Below, one piece after another: positions 17,843 to 27,187 of a DNA stretch of 50,541 bases. The DNA comes from a virus. Each line of letters starts with the position of its first letter. Positions within the stretch are counted from its first letter, which is position 1. Under the pieces are notes generated by a model that saw only the letters and a program-made list of their open reading frames with translations, ran no database searches and had not been told where the DNA came from. The stretch lies in the IMG/VR virus record IMGVR_UViG_3300033153_004262, positions 1 through 50,541 of that record, one strand, 5' to 3'. The position numbers were made by a program, and so were the translations under genes.

Positions 17843-18031
17843 ATGCCTACGTTATTATGGGAATACTATGATACATGGCGATCACGTCTGCGTTCAGCGC
17901 AGTTAAGATATTATATTGGTACTGTTGGTGGCCTCGAATACCATCAGTTAGACCTTTATAACTACGCTGAGACAGAGCTAAGATTTACCAACTGGCACAA
18001 GCCACAGAGTACAGCATCGGGGGTGGGTTAA
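17843..18031 (+). CDS. Hypothetical 62-residue protein before the adaptor gene
   Basis: ATG 17843 lies 3 bases after the previous stop and its stop touches the next ATG (TAAATG), so it is part of the late operon. The product has Tyr/Trp/Leu-rich helical stretches (WEYYDTWRSRLRSAQLRYY) and no known motif. Its place just before the adaptor suggests a small connector or neck component. Not recognised. Confidence 0.55.
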   Translation: MPTLLWEYYDTWRSRLRSAQLRYYIGTVGGLEYHQLDLYNYAETELRFTNWHKPQSTASGVG

Positions 18032-18739
18032 ATGCTGCTTCATCAGATACATGATAGGTTCCATGCAAGAATTAAAGACCCTGAATACTGGACAGATACC
18101 TTGGCTACCGCATTGGCTAATGATTGCTTGTTATCTATCTCAGCACATTTCGGTATAACAAAGACTCCGGCATATACACAACTAACAACGGTTGAAAGCC
18201 AGAAGCAGTATACACCCCCTGTTGGCTTTATAGCTAACGAGCTACTACATTATGATGATGGGTACAATCAGGATATAACTTTTCTTAATAGCCCTAAAGA
18301 AGTATATGGGGTTGTAACTGACCCTGACGAAGAGAGCAATCCCATATACGCTTATTTCTGGCCGACTGATGCTAGAGAGGAATTATGGTTTTATCCTGTT
18401 CCAAACGATGAATATACAATGGATTGGTTTTACTGGTCTATACCGTCTACGCTAGTTAATGATAACGATACGCCATATATCAATACTATATTTCATACAT
18501 ATATAGTTGACTATATGGTTTGGCGTTCTAAAGTAAATGATGATGAAGATGGCATGAATGAAGGTACATTCGAGGCTTTATGGAATGGTCGCTTGGGTGA
18601 TATGCAAGCAGGGACAATTAACCAGCTAATTACTACTCGTTGGCCTAAACCCGGTGGCGGCAAAGGATTGTTTCCATCCGATGCAGCTTCTTCCTTTAGC
18701 GTAAGATTGGCCGATCCTACTGGCAAATATATTTGGTGA
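18032..18739 (+). CDS. Putative head-to-tail adaptor (connector) protein
   Basis: The 235-residue product shows the pattern of podovirus adaptors. It has an N-terminal helix pair (LATALANDCLLSISAHF), a beta-hairpin region (IYAYFWPTDAREELWFYPVPND), then TMDWFYWSIPSTLVNDNDTPYINTIFHTYIVDYMVW, which matches the common ending in which a basic or aromatic segment is followed by helices. A GGGGGTGGG site precedes ATG 18032. It would dock under the portal dodecamer and receive the nozzle encoded by the next gene. Assignment by pattern and order. Confidence 0.6.
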   Translation: MLLHQIHDRFHARIKDPEYWTDTLATALANDCLLSISAHFGITKTPAYTQLTTVESQKQYTPPVGFIANELLHYDDGYNQDITFLNSPKEVYGVVTDPDEESNPIYAYFWPTDAREELWFYPVPNDEYTMDWFYWSIPSTLVNDNDTPYINTIFHTYIVDYMVWRSKVNDDEDGMNEGTFEALWNGRLGDMQAGTINQLITTRWPKPGGGKGLFPSDAASSFSVRLADPTGKYIW

Positions 18740-18745
18740 TAAGAT

Positions 18746-20524
18746 ATGAGACGCTTAAATTGGGAAAGATTTGATGGCGGATTAGTCACGCTAGAAAAAG
18801 TAGGCATGGGCAAAGGCGCACTTAATATGGTACGCTATGGTTCTAACATTAGAACCAGAAGCGGCGATATAAGACCACGAGCCGGTATAGCTATATTCAA
18901 AGACTTTAAGAAGGATACCGTAGTTGGCGGCGAAACAATAGAAGCACTTTATGAATACAGTAGAGAGTATGGTACCGGTGGTACTATATGGTATGCTATT
19001 GTATTTACATTTGATGATAAGGTGTATTACTATGATGTAGCCGCTGATGCTCAGGCGGAAATAGAGCCGGGGTTTACATTACAAGATACAGATATATATG
19101 CAGCTAAAGTATTTGATCGTCTATTTTTTGGTAATGCAAAGAATGAATTAAAGGTTACTGATTGTAATAATATATACGATGCGGGTATAACCAAACCTGC
19201 TGCTATCCCAACATTTGTAGTCAATACGCCGGGGCCTGACTGGTGTAATTACAAATACACTTACTATAGAGAAGCTGCTGATCTTTACAATAAGGAATCA
19301 GCGGCCAGCACACAGGCCACAGCTACGGCCTTATTGAGTGGAAGCGTAGACGTAGATGTGACCTACACGCAGACATCTGACTCTCAGGTCACGCATTACA
19401 AGATATACAGGACAGACGTTGTGACGCCCCCTACAGTTATCCCTACTGATTACTATTTGGTAGCTACTATCGCTATAGCTGATGCTGCTGCTGCTGGCTA
19501 TACATACAATGATACTACAGATGATGTAACTGGCAATACAGCTTATGACACTACAGACAGAACAAAGCCTCCTAAAGTCAAGTATCTGTTATGGCATGAG
19601 GGTTATTTGTATGGAGCAGGTATAGATACAGACCCTAGTATTATAGCCTATAGCGAAGCTGGTAAACCCTTCTATTGGCCTGTTGCTAATTGGGATAATA
19701 TATCACCCGATGATGGAGATATTATAACAGGACTTGGGGCAATAGGGACTACTAGGTTTATATTCAAAGAGCATAGTATATACCAATGGACTGGTGACCC
19801 TACCGTAGCTACACCTATTATTGCTGTCGCTTTAACAGACGCTACTGGTAATATGAATAGATTAGAGATAGGTTGTAAAGACCCTAGAAGCCTAGCGTCG
19901 TGGGGTAACTCACTAATATTCAGGGCTGCTGATGGTCATATATACCAGTTGACCATGAATAGTATTACTTGCTTGAGTCAAAACTTTGATGATATAACTA
20001 ACTTAGATTCTGCTTCTGTTGCGGCTATACATGATAATTATTATATAATTCATTCCGGTATATTGACTAAAGTGCTTGATTTGAATAGAGGTATAGATGG
20101 ATGGGAAGGCAGTGATACTAATGTCAACCCAAATGGCTTTCTTGTTACCCACAATAACTGCTGTTTAGGTAGTGAGGGTGACAAGATAAAAAGATACTAT
20201 ACAGGCACTCAGGATAGCGATGAGGACTTTACTAAATACTTCCAGCCAGAATATGCTAAGTGTGGTGGTAGTGATATAGAGGCCATGGCTCGTCGTTTGA
20301 TTATACATGGTAGAAATCATAGTGACGACATTAGTGTACAGTTATATAATGAGGATGGCTGGATGGAGGAATTAGGCACTTTAACTTATGAGGATAGTGA
20401 TAGATGGTTATCTTTTGTTAGAGGCGCAAGAGGGGATTTCTTTGCACCTAGATTATCATGGGATGATACTGACTTAATCATACATGAGATTAGTTTGATA
20501 TATCAAACAGGAATGAGGCATTAA
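18746..20524 (+). CDS. Tail nozzle / DNA-stabilisation beta-propeller protein (P22 gp10-like)
   Basis: The 592-residue product starts with a strand pattern typical of propeller nozzles (WERFDGGLVTLE, NIRTRSGDIRPRAGIA). It continues with repeated blades, among them GLGAIGTTRFIFKEHSIYQWTG, LASWGNSLIFRAADGHIYQL and VAAIHDNYYIIH. An inserted Ig-like region (~170-280) includes the short hydrophobic loop AIADAAAAGY. Such proteins form the hexameric tail tube tip of short-tailed phages and plug the packaged DNA. Its position after the adaptor and before internal virion genes is the podovirus order. Confidence 0.7.
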   Translation: MRRLNWERFDGGLVTLEKVGMGKGALNMVRYGSNIRTRSGDIRPRAGIAIFKDFKKDTVVGGETIEALYEYSREYGTGGTIWYAIVFTFDDKVYYYDVAADAQAEIEPGFTLQDTDIYAAKVFDRLFFGNAKNELKVTDCNNIYDAGITKPAAIPTFVVNTPGPDWCNYKYTYYREAADLYNKESAASTQATATALLSGSVDVDVTYTQTSDSQVTHYKIYRTDVVTPPTVIPTDYYLVATIAIADAAAAGYTYNDTTDDVTGNTAYDTTDRTKPPKVKYLLWHEGYLYGAGIDTDPSIIAYSEAGKPFYWPVANWDNISPDDGDIITGLGAIGTTRFIFKEHSIYQWTGDPTVATPIIAVALTDATGNMNRLEIGCKDPRSLASWGNSLIFRAADGHIYQLTMNSITCLSQNFDDITNLDSASVAAIHDNYYIIHSGILTKVLDLNRGIDGWEGSDTNVNPNGFLVTHNNCCLGSEGDKIKRYYTGTQDSDEDFTKYFQPEYAKCGGSDIEAMARRLIIHGRNHSDDISVQLYNEDGWMEELGTLTYEDSDRWLSFVRGARGDFFAPRLSWDDTDLIIHEISLIYQTGMRH

Positions 20525-20525
20525 C

Positions 20526-20684
20526 ATGGCAGTACCGGCAGAGAAAACTAGAATCTACGGATATAAAACTAGAACGGCTAGAACTATATCGCTGCAACAG
20601 GTTGTTGGTGGACTGGAACGTACTGTTGGGTATGGAAAAGTAAAGACACCGTGGCAGCGTTATACAGAAAAGAAGGTGAATTAG
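20526..20684 (+). CDS. Small basic protein (52 residues)
   Basis: An unbroken frame fills the gap between the nozzle gene and the next gene exactly: ATG 20526 starts 2 bases after the nozzle stop and TAG ends just before the next ATG. The product is Lys/Arg/Thr-rich (EKTRIYGYKTRTARTI) with no membrane segment. Basic charge suggests DNA or head-interior contact. Not recognised. Confidence 0.55.
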   Translation: MAVPAEKTRIYGYKTRTARTISLQQVVGGLERTVGYGKVKTPWQRYTEKKVN

Positions 20685-21167
20685 ATGGCCGGATATTGGG
20701 ACGAAGTAGGTAGGTCGGCAGCAGGAGCTTTAGAAGAAGTCCCGTTGGTTAATTGGTTTGTTCCAGATAAGTGGTCACAGCCTCAGTTCCCAACTAGACC
20801 CGCCCTTGGTGCCGAGAGTGCTAGAGCCGCTAAAGAGCAGGCTATGTTTTATAAGAACATGATGAACCGTAGTTTTATGAATACTACAATGCCAGCTATC
20901 AATAGAGAGTTTGCTGGTGCAGGTAGATTCCAAAGTGGCCAGAGAATGGCGGCTATGGGTCAAGCTGGTAATCAGATGCAGACCGTACTTGGTGATTTGT
21001 TGGCCAAGACCGCTATGGATAGATACCGTACGGATTTGGGTGCAACCTTACAAAGAGAAGGTATGGATGAATCAAGGGCGTTTAACCAAGCCCAACTGGA
21101 TTCTCAAGGCGGTATGGATTGGGGAGCCATAATGCAAGCCATAATGATGATGCAAGGCGGTGGATAA
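20685..21167 (+). CDS. Internal virion (ejection) protein, small
   Basis: This 160-residue, Gly/Ala/Met/Gln-rich helical protein has the segment MPAINREFAGAGRFQSGQRMAAMGQ and a Met-rich tail (IMQAIMMMQGGG). T7 gp14-like and P22 ejection proteins show the same small-residue-rich helices and the same place after the tail nozzle gene. It is likely packed inside the head and injected to help cross the cell envelope. Inference from composition and order. Confidence 0.55.
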   Translation: MAGYWDEVGRSAAGALEEVPLVNWFVPDKWSQPQFPTRPALGAESARAAKEQAMFYKNMMNRSFMNTTMPAINREFAGAGRFQSGQRMAAMGQAGNQMQTVLGDLLAKTAMDRYRTDLGATLQREGMDESRAFNQAQLDSQGGMDWGAIMQAIMMMQGGG

Positions 21168-21168
21168 G

Positions 21169-22425
21169 ATGCAGGCTACTCCATATAGAGTAAAGAAATC
21201 CCCTATATCCAATGTTGCTAAAGGTTACATTGCTTATAAAAAATCAGAAGCCGATCAAGAATATAAAAAGACTGTACTTGGGCTAAAGAAAACTGAGTTA
21301 GATATAGAAAAGCAAAAGCTATCAATACTGTCACAAAAAGGGACAGGCATGACGGCCAAAGAAGCTGCTGATGTTAAGTTAAATATAGAAAAACATGAGC
21401 AAACTATAAAAGAATATGAAGAAGAACCTGAAAGAGAAGCAGAAAAAGTACGACAAGAAACCAAAAAAGAAATAAGGGTTGCAAAGCGAAAAGAATATAT
21501 AGATAAACAGGCAGAGGAGCGGGGGTTTAATCGTACATTGGGCATCCTTACCAAAGAGTATGAATTAAAAGGTGGCTTAGCAAAGGCATCCGATGTACGC
21601 AAGGTGGCGATTGGTTTGCAGATGCAAGCTAATCAAGCCGCTAGGGATGTAGAGGTTTATAACGCAACACACCCAGAGGCTATGAGAAGCTTGGAACAAC
21701 AACAAGCATTTGCAAATTTACAAAAGACGCAAGCCGAAACTGCTGATATTGCCAGAAAAGCTGAACATGATGCCGATATGTATGAATTAGAAGAAGATAA
21801 AAAAGCGTTAGCAACAAGAAAGCAGACATGGGCAGAACAAGAGGCTATTATAAATAGACAAACAGAGATTGGTTTCCGCCAATTTACTAGCGATTCTGCT
21901 ATGAACCTTGCGGAGTATGGTGCCGGTATTAAAGTGTTGCTTCACTCAACTATGAGCGGTGATGCATATGTTATGTCGTTGGTATCCAACATGCAGCATT
22001 ATGTAGCATCTGCAATGCTAGCAGATGATCCACAGCAAAAGAAAGACTTTATGCAAATTGCTAAAAATACTGCCGCTCAAATAGAAACCGAAACGAGTAA
22101 GCTAGGTAACAAAATAAGTATTAAGATACCAATTACTGTTGATATAAAGAAAAGTTTCTGGCATCCGATTGCTGGCGCAGCCACTATGGATATTGGTGAA
22201 GTTGCCCCACAACCAGCACAATCTCCACAGCAAATGCCTATACTGAAAAGACCGGTAATGGATATAACAGGTGATAAATTACCTGAGGAATCTCAAAAGT
22301 TCATTGTGTATATGGAAGAACAAATAGCCAAGCAAGGTAAAGAAGCAGTAAAGGCTAGATGGGAACAAGTCAAGTCTAAGTATACCAAAGAAGAACAAGA
22401 AATCATAGAGTCTATGTTACAATAA
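21169..22425 (+). CDS. Internal virion protein, long coiled coil
   Basis: ATG 21169 is preferred over an in-frame GTG at 21160 because it follows AAGGCGG at a usable distance and starts after the previous stop. The 418-residue product is Lys/Glu/Gln-rich, with long heptad stretches at ~10-150 (TELDIEKQKLSIL, EEEPEREAEKVRQETKKEIR) and a Pro-rich linker at ~345-360. It sits second in a three-gene block like T7 gp14-15-16, so a role in the ejection apparatus is inferred. Confidence 0.55.
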   Translation: MQATPYRVKKSPISNVAKGYIAYKKSEADQEYKKTVLGLKKTELDIEKQKLSILSQKGTGMTAKEAADVKLNIEKHEQTIKEYEEEPEREAEKVRQETKKEIRVAKRKEYIDKQAEERGFNRTLGILTKEYELKGGLAKASDVRKVAIGLQMQANQAARDVEVYNATHPEAMRSLEQQQAFANLQKTQAETADIARKAEHDADMYELEEDKKALATRKQTWAEQEAIINRQTEIGFRQFTSDSAMNLAEYGAGIKVLLHSTMSGDAYVMSLVSNMQHYVASAMLADDPQQKKDFMQIAKNTAAQIETETSKLGNKISIKIPITVDIKKSFWHPIAGAATMDIGEVAPQPAQSPQQMPILKRPVMDITGDKLPEESQKFIVYMEEQIAKQGKEAVKARWEQVKSKYTKEEQEIIESMLQ

Positions 22426-22437
22426 CAGGTGGTATAA

Positions 22438-25400
22438 ATGGGTAAAAGTAAAATAGATATATTTGAAGGTACTAATAAAATAGCAATCTTTGAAGAAACA
22501 GAAAGCAAGATAGATATATTTGAAAGTACACGGACGGCAGAGTCTCCCATTACCCCCACCATAACACCCCCTGTTGATGATGCCAAAACTACACTGCCTC
22601 CTCTGCCGTCCATATCTGATTCCGCCGGGCGGATAGAAGAAGAAGCGGCTGTCTCATACCCCTATGAGAACACCGCATCAGTTGCTTCTTCTTCGCGTCC
22701 GTCTTGGTACCAAGCTATGATAGATATTGTTTCTGCGCCATTTGAAGCTTATGGTCAAGGTGTAATAGATGAGTCTCAAGCGAAGGTGGCCTCTAGCAAA
22801 CAGCTTGTAGAAACCATATCGTATCTTAACAAACCTATAGATTCTGTTAAGGTGGGAATGAAACGAGCTATAGAAATTGGTGAGTTTAGGAGACCAAGAA
22901 CAGAACAATTAGGTATATTGAAAAAGGGTTTCTGGACTGTACCCGGACAAATACAAAATGTAAAAGCTGCCGGTAAAGACATAAAGTTTGATGCAAACTA
23001 TATAGTTGATGGCTTAATAGATGGATGGAATGGCGAGGAATACTGGTCACCAGCAGATTTAGTCAATCAAGCTGTTATTGGTACAGAACGTACTGAGAGA
23101 ATGAACGACTTTATCAATGACCATTGGTACTTAGCTATACCAAAAACTGGTGTGGATTTTGCCAGTGAGTTTGTATTAGATGCTTTTGTAGATACCGCAT
23201 TACTTACCGCTGCTGGAAAGGTTACAAAAACATTACCTATTGCATTACGAGCAGCCAGCAAATCAGATAAAGCAGCTGGTATTATGGCTAAGCGTATACC
23301 GAAAACTTATGCTAACGCTGTGTTTGATAAAGTGAAGCTACCTCCCGTAAAGGGTCATGTATTCGGTGACTGGATGGATGATGTAGTTAATCTAAATACA
23401 CGCCATCGTAACGTAGATGATATGCTTAGGTGGCAACTAACCAAAGGGTCTGATGATGCAATAAATTTAACTGGCGATATAGCTATGGGTAGACCAACGA
23501 AGAAGTACCCAAGAGGCAAGCCATCTTTAATTGATCCAAGAGATAAGATATGGGTTAGTCGTTCTGGTACTAGCGGCCCCATGTTAAAACAAGCTAAGAC
23601 AGTGATAGATGAGAATGTAGTCTTATCTCGGCATATAGACAATGTTAGTAAGGTCAACAGAATAAGACTTAAACAGGTCGACGCCGACCTACCCAGAGTG
23701 CGTCAGGTCATGCGGAATATGGATGATATAGCTGATGACATACTTCCAGCAGGAGCACGCGAGACAGCGCATATTGACTATGATAACTTACTCTTGGAGC
23801 AGAAACATCTAGTGGACTGTGGAAAGCGTAATGCGTCTGTAAAGCGTAGTTTAACACTTATGAGTAAGTCTATCAAGAATGGAAGTTATTATGATTACAT
23901 GGCTTCCAGCAGAGTTATCAGACAGAAGTACCTAGAGAATGTATACAAGATAACAGATGCACCAGGTAGAAAACGTGTCAATGAGATAATAGATACACTT
24001 ACATTAGGCAGATTGAAAGATACATCAGGCAAAGGCTTTGCTAAGGGTGTAGGTCAAGGCTGGAAGAAAATGGAGTTGTTGAGTGATGATGAACTGGGCA
24101 CTTTATTCGATATGATGAATTTCTATGAGAACCCTATCAAAGCAACTAAATCTACATGGCGTTTTATGCCATTCAAAGATGACTTCACTCCTATATGGGC
24201 ATGGTATAAAAGAAAAGGTGTGCCGATTATAGGCCAGCTATTTGAATCAGCAGACTTTGAAAATACTAGGCGCGTTAAGCGATTGACTGATTTGTGGCAA
24301 GACCAAGTTAAGATTGTCGGTGATGATGATTTGACACAGAAATTGGTGTATCATCTAGCTGAGGGTGATCCAGATAATGCAGCACATAAACTTATTAAGT
24401 ACCATAATATACCGGATGCAAAGGTAGAGAAGTTGAGAGAGGCGGCTCGTGTTGCCAATACTATTACCGATGAATTAGCTGATGATTTAGTAAAGCTGAA
24501 CTTGTGGCCTGTAGACAAAAGCGGTAAGCCGTTACCGAGATACAAAAACTATGCTTATCATCAGGTTAAACTAGAAGCAATGAAAGAACATCCCGATCCG
24601 TATCTAATAGCTAAGATGGTTCAGCAGTATGAACATGCCACTAATACTAAGATTAGTATATCAATGTTAAAACATAGGTTGAAGCATGATCTACCTTTAG
24701 CTTATAACGCTAATGCTTCTACTATGTCGGCTATACACATGGAGTCATATAAGATACATTGGGAGCCTACATATAAACAAGCTAGGCAATATGCTAAATT
24801 AACTGGTGACCATCAAATAATAAAGCGTACCGATGATGTTATTAAATTTACCTTGCGTGGTGAGATTACTCCTTTTGAAGCAAGGCTTGAGCCAAAGTTC
24901 CAAGCTTTATCTAAAAGAATAGATGCTATAGATAATTGGCTACCGGGCAAGAAACATTGGCAGATACAGGAGAGAGAAACTAAAAGGTTTCTCAACGCAT
25001 GGAGACGTGGAGTATATGGCGGCGCAATGAGTTACAGGCCGGGTCCCGCCTTACGAAACCTTACACAGTCCACATTCCCTATAGCCATAACAGGGTATAA
25101 AGATTTCTTTAGTGGGCAGCAATCTTTATGGACACAAAATGGCAGAGCGTTTGTCAAAGACAACTGTAGGTTGCTAGTTAATAGAACACCTATGGAAGGC
25201 TTTGATATGGGTATGCTATCAAGAATAGAACAAACAGGTATGTGGGGCTTTAGGAAGGTAGACGAGATACCTAATGTACAGGGTACTTTTAACTCTACAT
25301 TCTATCATCGGGTAGCTCGCAATAAAGACAAGTTAGATATAGTAAGAAAGTATGGAGATTTTGGCAATCCGAGGTTGGATGTAGATGGTTTCTTCAAGGC

Positions 25401-26106
25401 TGCTAACAGGGCAGTAAGGCATGGACAGCTTGGTAACGAGGTTACTTATGCTAATCTAGCTACAAAAACTTTCCAATATGGTTACAGACCATACGATATG
25501 CCACATGCTATGAGTGGCGTAGTTGGTAAAACGGTGTTCCAGTTTGGTACGTGGCCGTCAAACTATTTCTATAACGTACTGCCTACATTGGCGGATGGAG
25601 CATTGTATGGAAAGGGTATAGCAGGAGAGTCTTTATCCATTAGGCAGAGAATGGGAATGTTTAGACATTGGCTTAATGGTCAGGCAATAATAGCCGGTGG
25701 AGCGGCTCTTGGTATAGATGCTACGAGACATGCAGCACCGGGACCAACACTAAGACCAACACAAGAAGGTTTAACTGGTGGTGCAGTCCCTTTAACTATT
25801 GGCGGCGCGTTTCCTATGTCTATTGCATCGCCGGGTGTTCAACTATTATCTGGTACAGTACAAGCTTTGTTTGCTATGTCGGCAGGTCGTGGTACAAAAG
25901 CAGCTAGATATGAATTGCAGAAGGCGTTACCAATGTTACCGCCCCTAATTATTAGAGACATCATGAAATCAATAGAATCAAATGATATAACACCTATGTT
26001 TGGACGCCCTCTGCAAAAGAAAGTAGCCGATAAGAAAAAGAAAAATGTTCTTGGTGGTATACTTAAAGGTGTCTCTGGCCTTAAAGCACCTACTATGAAG
26101 TGGTAA
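22438..26106 (+). CDS. Large internal virion / DNA-ejection protein
   Basis: At 1222 residues this is the largest gene and the last of the rightward operon, in the place of T7 gp16-type ejection proteins. Three short repeats of the form KIDIFE lie at residues 5-10, 14-19 (KIAIFE) and 23-28, followed by a Pro-rich linker (~35-60) and long helical domains. The C-terminal third has a Gly/Ala-rich hydrophobic stretch (HWLNGQAIIAGGAALGIDA), possibly membrane-inserting, and a Lys-rich end. I see no lysozyme-type catalytic motif. Its stop overlaps the convergent nuclease gene by 14 bases. Confidence 0.6.
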   Translation: MGKSKIDIFEGTNKIAIFEETESKIDIFESTRTAESPITPTITPPVDDAKTTLPPLPSISDSAGRIEEEAAVSYPYENTASVASSSRPSWYQAMIDIVSAPFEAYGQGVIDESQAKVASSKQLVETISYLNKPIDSVKVGMKRAIEIGEFRRPRTEQLGILKKGFWTVPGQIQNVKAAGKDIKFDANYIVDGLIDGWNGEEYWSPADLVNQAVIGTERTERMNDFINDHWYLAIPKTGVDFASEFVLDAFVDTALLTAAGKVTKTLPIALRAASKSDKAAGIMAKRIPKTYANAVFDKVKLPPVKGHVFGDWMDDVVNLNTRHRNVDDMLRWQLTKGSDDAINLTGDIAMGRPTKKYPRGKPSLIDPRDKIWVSRSGTSGPMLKQAKTVIDENVVLSRHIDNVSKVNRIRLKQVDADLPRVRQVMRNMDDIADDILPAGARETAHIDYDNLLLEQKHLVDCGKRNASVKRSLTLMSKSIKNGSYYDYMASSRVIRQKYLENVYKITDAPGRKRVNEIIDTLTLGRLKDTSGKGFAKGVGQGWKKMELLSDDELGTLFDMMNFYENPIKATKSTWRFMPFKDDFTPIWAWYKRKGVPIIGQLFESADFENTRRVKRLTDLWQDQVKIVGDDDLTQKLVYHLAEGDPDNAAHKLIKYHNIPDAKVEKLREAARVANTITDELADDLVKLNLWPVDKSGKPLPRYKNYAYHQVKLEAMKEHPDPYLIAKMVQQYEHATNTKISISMLKHRLKHDLPLAYNANASTMSAIHMESYKIHWEPTYKQARQYAKLTGDHQIIKRTDDVIKFTLRGEITPFEARLEPKFQALSKRIDAIDNWLPGKKHWQIQERETKRFLNAWRRGVYGGAMSYRPGPALRNLTQSTFPIAITGYKDFFSGQQSLWTQNGRAFVKDNCRLLVNRTPMEGFDMGMLSRIEQTGMWGFRKVDEIPNVQGTFNSTFYHRVARNKDKLDIVRKYGDFGNPRLDVDGFFKAANRAVRHGQLGNEVTYANLATKTFQYGYRPYDMPHAMSGVVGKTVFQFGTWPSNYFYNVLPTLADGALYGKGIAGESLSIRQRMGMFRHWLNGQAIIAGGAALGIDATRHAAPGPTLRPTQEGLTGGAVPLTIGGAFPMSIASPGVQLLSGTVQALFAMSAGRGTKAARYELQKALPMLPPLIIRDIMKSIESNDITPMFGRPLQKKVADKKKKNVLGGILKGVSGLKAPTMKW

Positions 26107-26620
26107 CACCCCCCAACAAATGAATATCATCTAAGAAGTGGCCTAGCTTATTGATACACAAACCGTAGCTAGGCCATGACTCTATGTAATAGGCTGGTAA
26201 GTAATGGTCTTTTATAGCACATGCCGAATCCATATGTTGCAGCAGTACCTTTGTGCTTTTCTTTTCAAAGCATACTGCACCTAGTACAGTGTGCATGGTC
26301 TGATTATATTCTTCTTTCCAATAATACATAGCGTACAAATTATGACAATTCTTAAATGACATTGTTATAACAGGTATGCTACCATCTTCTGCCATACTAC
26401 AATACCCAAGCAGCTTAGGCATCCAGTCTGATTGCAGTGACATCTGGTATTCATGCGTGGTACTCTTATGATCCACCCTAAGTAACACATCATCACATTC
26501 TACCAAAAAGTCACCCTTGTGTGCCTCCCTAGACCCATAGTATTTTAACAATTCACACCGCGGATGCTTCTCAAAGTACCTCTTTAGTCTATACTCTTGA
26601 GCTTTACTATAGCCGCTCAT
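26093..26620 (-). CDS. PD-(D/E)XK nuclease, Holliday-junction-resolvase-like
   Basis: The 175-residue product has an N-terminal helix with Glu9, then GSREAHKGDFLVECDDVLLR followed by VDHKST. Asp37 with Asp50-x-Lys52 forms the PD-(D/E)XK metal site, and the small size and GSRxxxKGDF start resemble archaeal-type Hjc resolvases. The C-terminal half, with several Cys and His, has no known counterpart to me. Likely role: resolving branched DNA before packaging, or host DNA degradation. A strong AAGGAGAG site precedes its start, which overlaps the upstream stop (ATGA). Confidence 0.7.
   Translation of the reverse strand: MSGYSKAQEYRLKRYFEKHPRCELLKYYGSREAHKGDFLVECDDVLLRVDHKSTTHEYQMSLQSDWMPKLLGYCSMAEDGSIPVITMSFKNCHNLYAMYYWKEEYNQTMHTVLGAVCFEKKSTKVLLQHMDSACAIKDHYLPAYYIESWPSYGLCINKLGHFLDDIHLLGGVTTS
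26139..26176. terminator. Inverted repeat inside the nuclease gene, possible bidirectional terminator
   Basis: TGGCCTAGC (26139-26147) and its exact reverse complement (26168-26176) are 20 bases apart. It lies 33 bases beyond the end of the rightward operon and near the end of the leftward one. There is no U tract, so termination is only a possibility. Confidence 0.35.
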
Positions 26621-26781
26621 TTTCTCTCCTTCCGTTTAGGTACGTTCTCGCAACTAGATCGGTGTGTTTTTACAAATGACCTTGTGCCAATAATAAGAAA
26701 TTCATGACCGTTAACGAGTCGGCTGGCAAGCCTCTTGACATAGTATTCTTCTTTAGTTTTGCAGAAACAAGGTTTACTCAT
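26617..26781 (-). CDS. Small protein (54 residues)
   Basis: ATG 26781 follows CGGAGGGAGAG and the frame ends in an ATGA overlap with the nuclease start. The product starts with a Cys-x-Cys (SKPCFCKTKEEY) and is basic (VPKRKERK at the end). It contains no membrane segment. Tight coupling on both sides supports it as real. Function unknown. Confidence 0.6.
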   Translation of the reverse strand: MSKPCFCKTKEEYYVKRLASRLVNGHEFLIIGTRSFVKTHRSSCENVPKRKERK

Positions 26782-26858
26782 TTTCTCTCCCTCCGTTTAT
26801 CTATCCAGTCAAACCAAAATGGTACTATAAACGCAACCAGTATCAATACAATCTCCAT
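26778..26858 (-). CDS. Micro-protein with one membrane segment (26 residues)
   Basis: ATG 26858 opens a 26-codon frame whose stop overlaps the next start (ATGA). The product is a hydrophobic stretch (EIVLILVAFIVPFWF) followed by a charged tail ending RRERK, a plausible single-span membrane peptide. The tail codons also form the next gene's ribosome binding site, so part of the signal may be coincidental. Confidence 0.4.
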   Translation of the reverse strand: MEIVLILVAFIVPFWFDWIDKRRERK

Positions 26859-26860
26859 AA

Positions 26861-27187
26861 CTAAAACCTACTTTCTATGGTACAGTCAGGGTTCTCCTTT
26901 ACAAATCTATCCCTATATTCTTTTCTACTATCATAAGGCAATGGGTCTAAAGGACAACCACATACGGGCTGTAACGCTGTAGCCACTTCTCTATATACAA
27001 CACGAAAACTCCTAAAGTCTTTGTCTTGTCTGGCCTTTACAAACTCACCTGCTGTAGGCCAGAAGTCTTTGTCGTGGGTACTAATCCATGCTAAGTATTC
27101 TGGGTCATCAAACTTTTGTTTAGCTATTTCATACCGTTTATCATACTCGGTTAACAATATCTTTAGTTGCTTTAATTCTAGATTCAT
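26861..27187 (-). CDS. Hypothetical 108-residue protein
   Basis: ATG 27187 is chosen because AAGGGG lies 8 bases upstream; a longer frame to 27244 lacks one. The product has an N-terminal helix (LELKQLKILLTEYDKRYEIA), aromatic and Asp-rich centre, and a Cys-x-Cys (PVCGCPLDP). Not recognised. It is part of the leftward string of small genes after the replication block. Confidence 0.55.
   Translation of the reverse strand: MNLELKQLKILLTEYDKRYEIAKQKFDDPEYLAWISTHDKDFWPTAGEFVKARQDKDFRSFRVVYREVATALQPVCGCPLDPLPYDSRKEYRDRFVKENPDCTIESRF

Noticed and set aside
26704-26982. 92-codon plus-strand frame in the small-gene string
   Set aside because: Antisense to three linked minus-strand genes with good start sites; product is Phe/Ser-rich shadow sequence.
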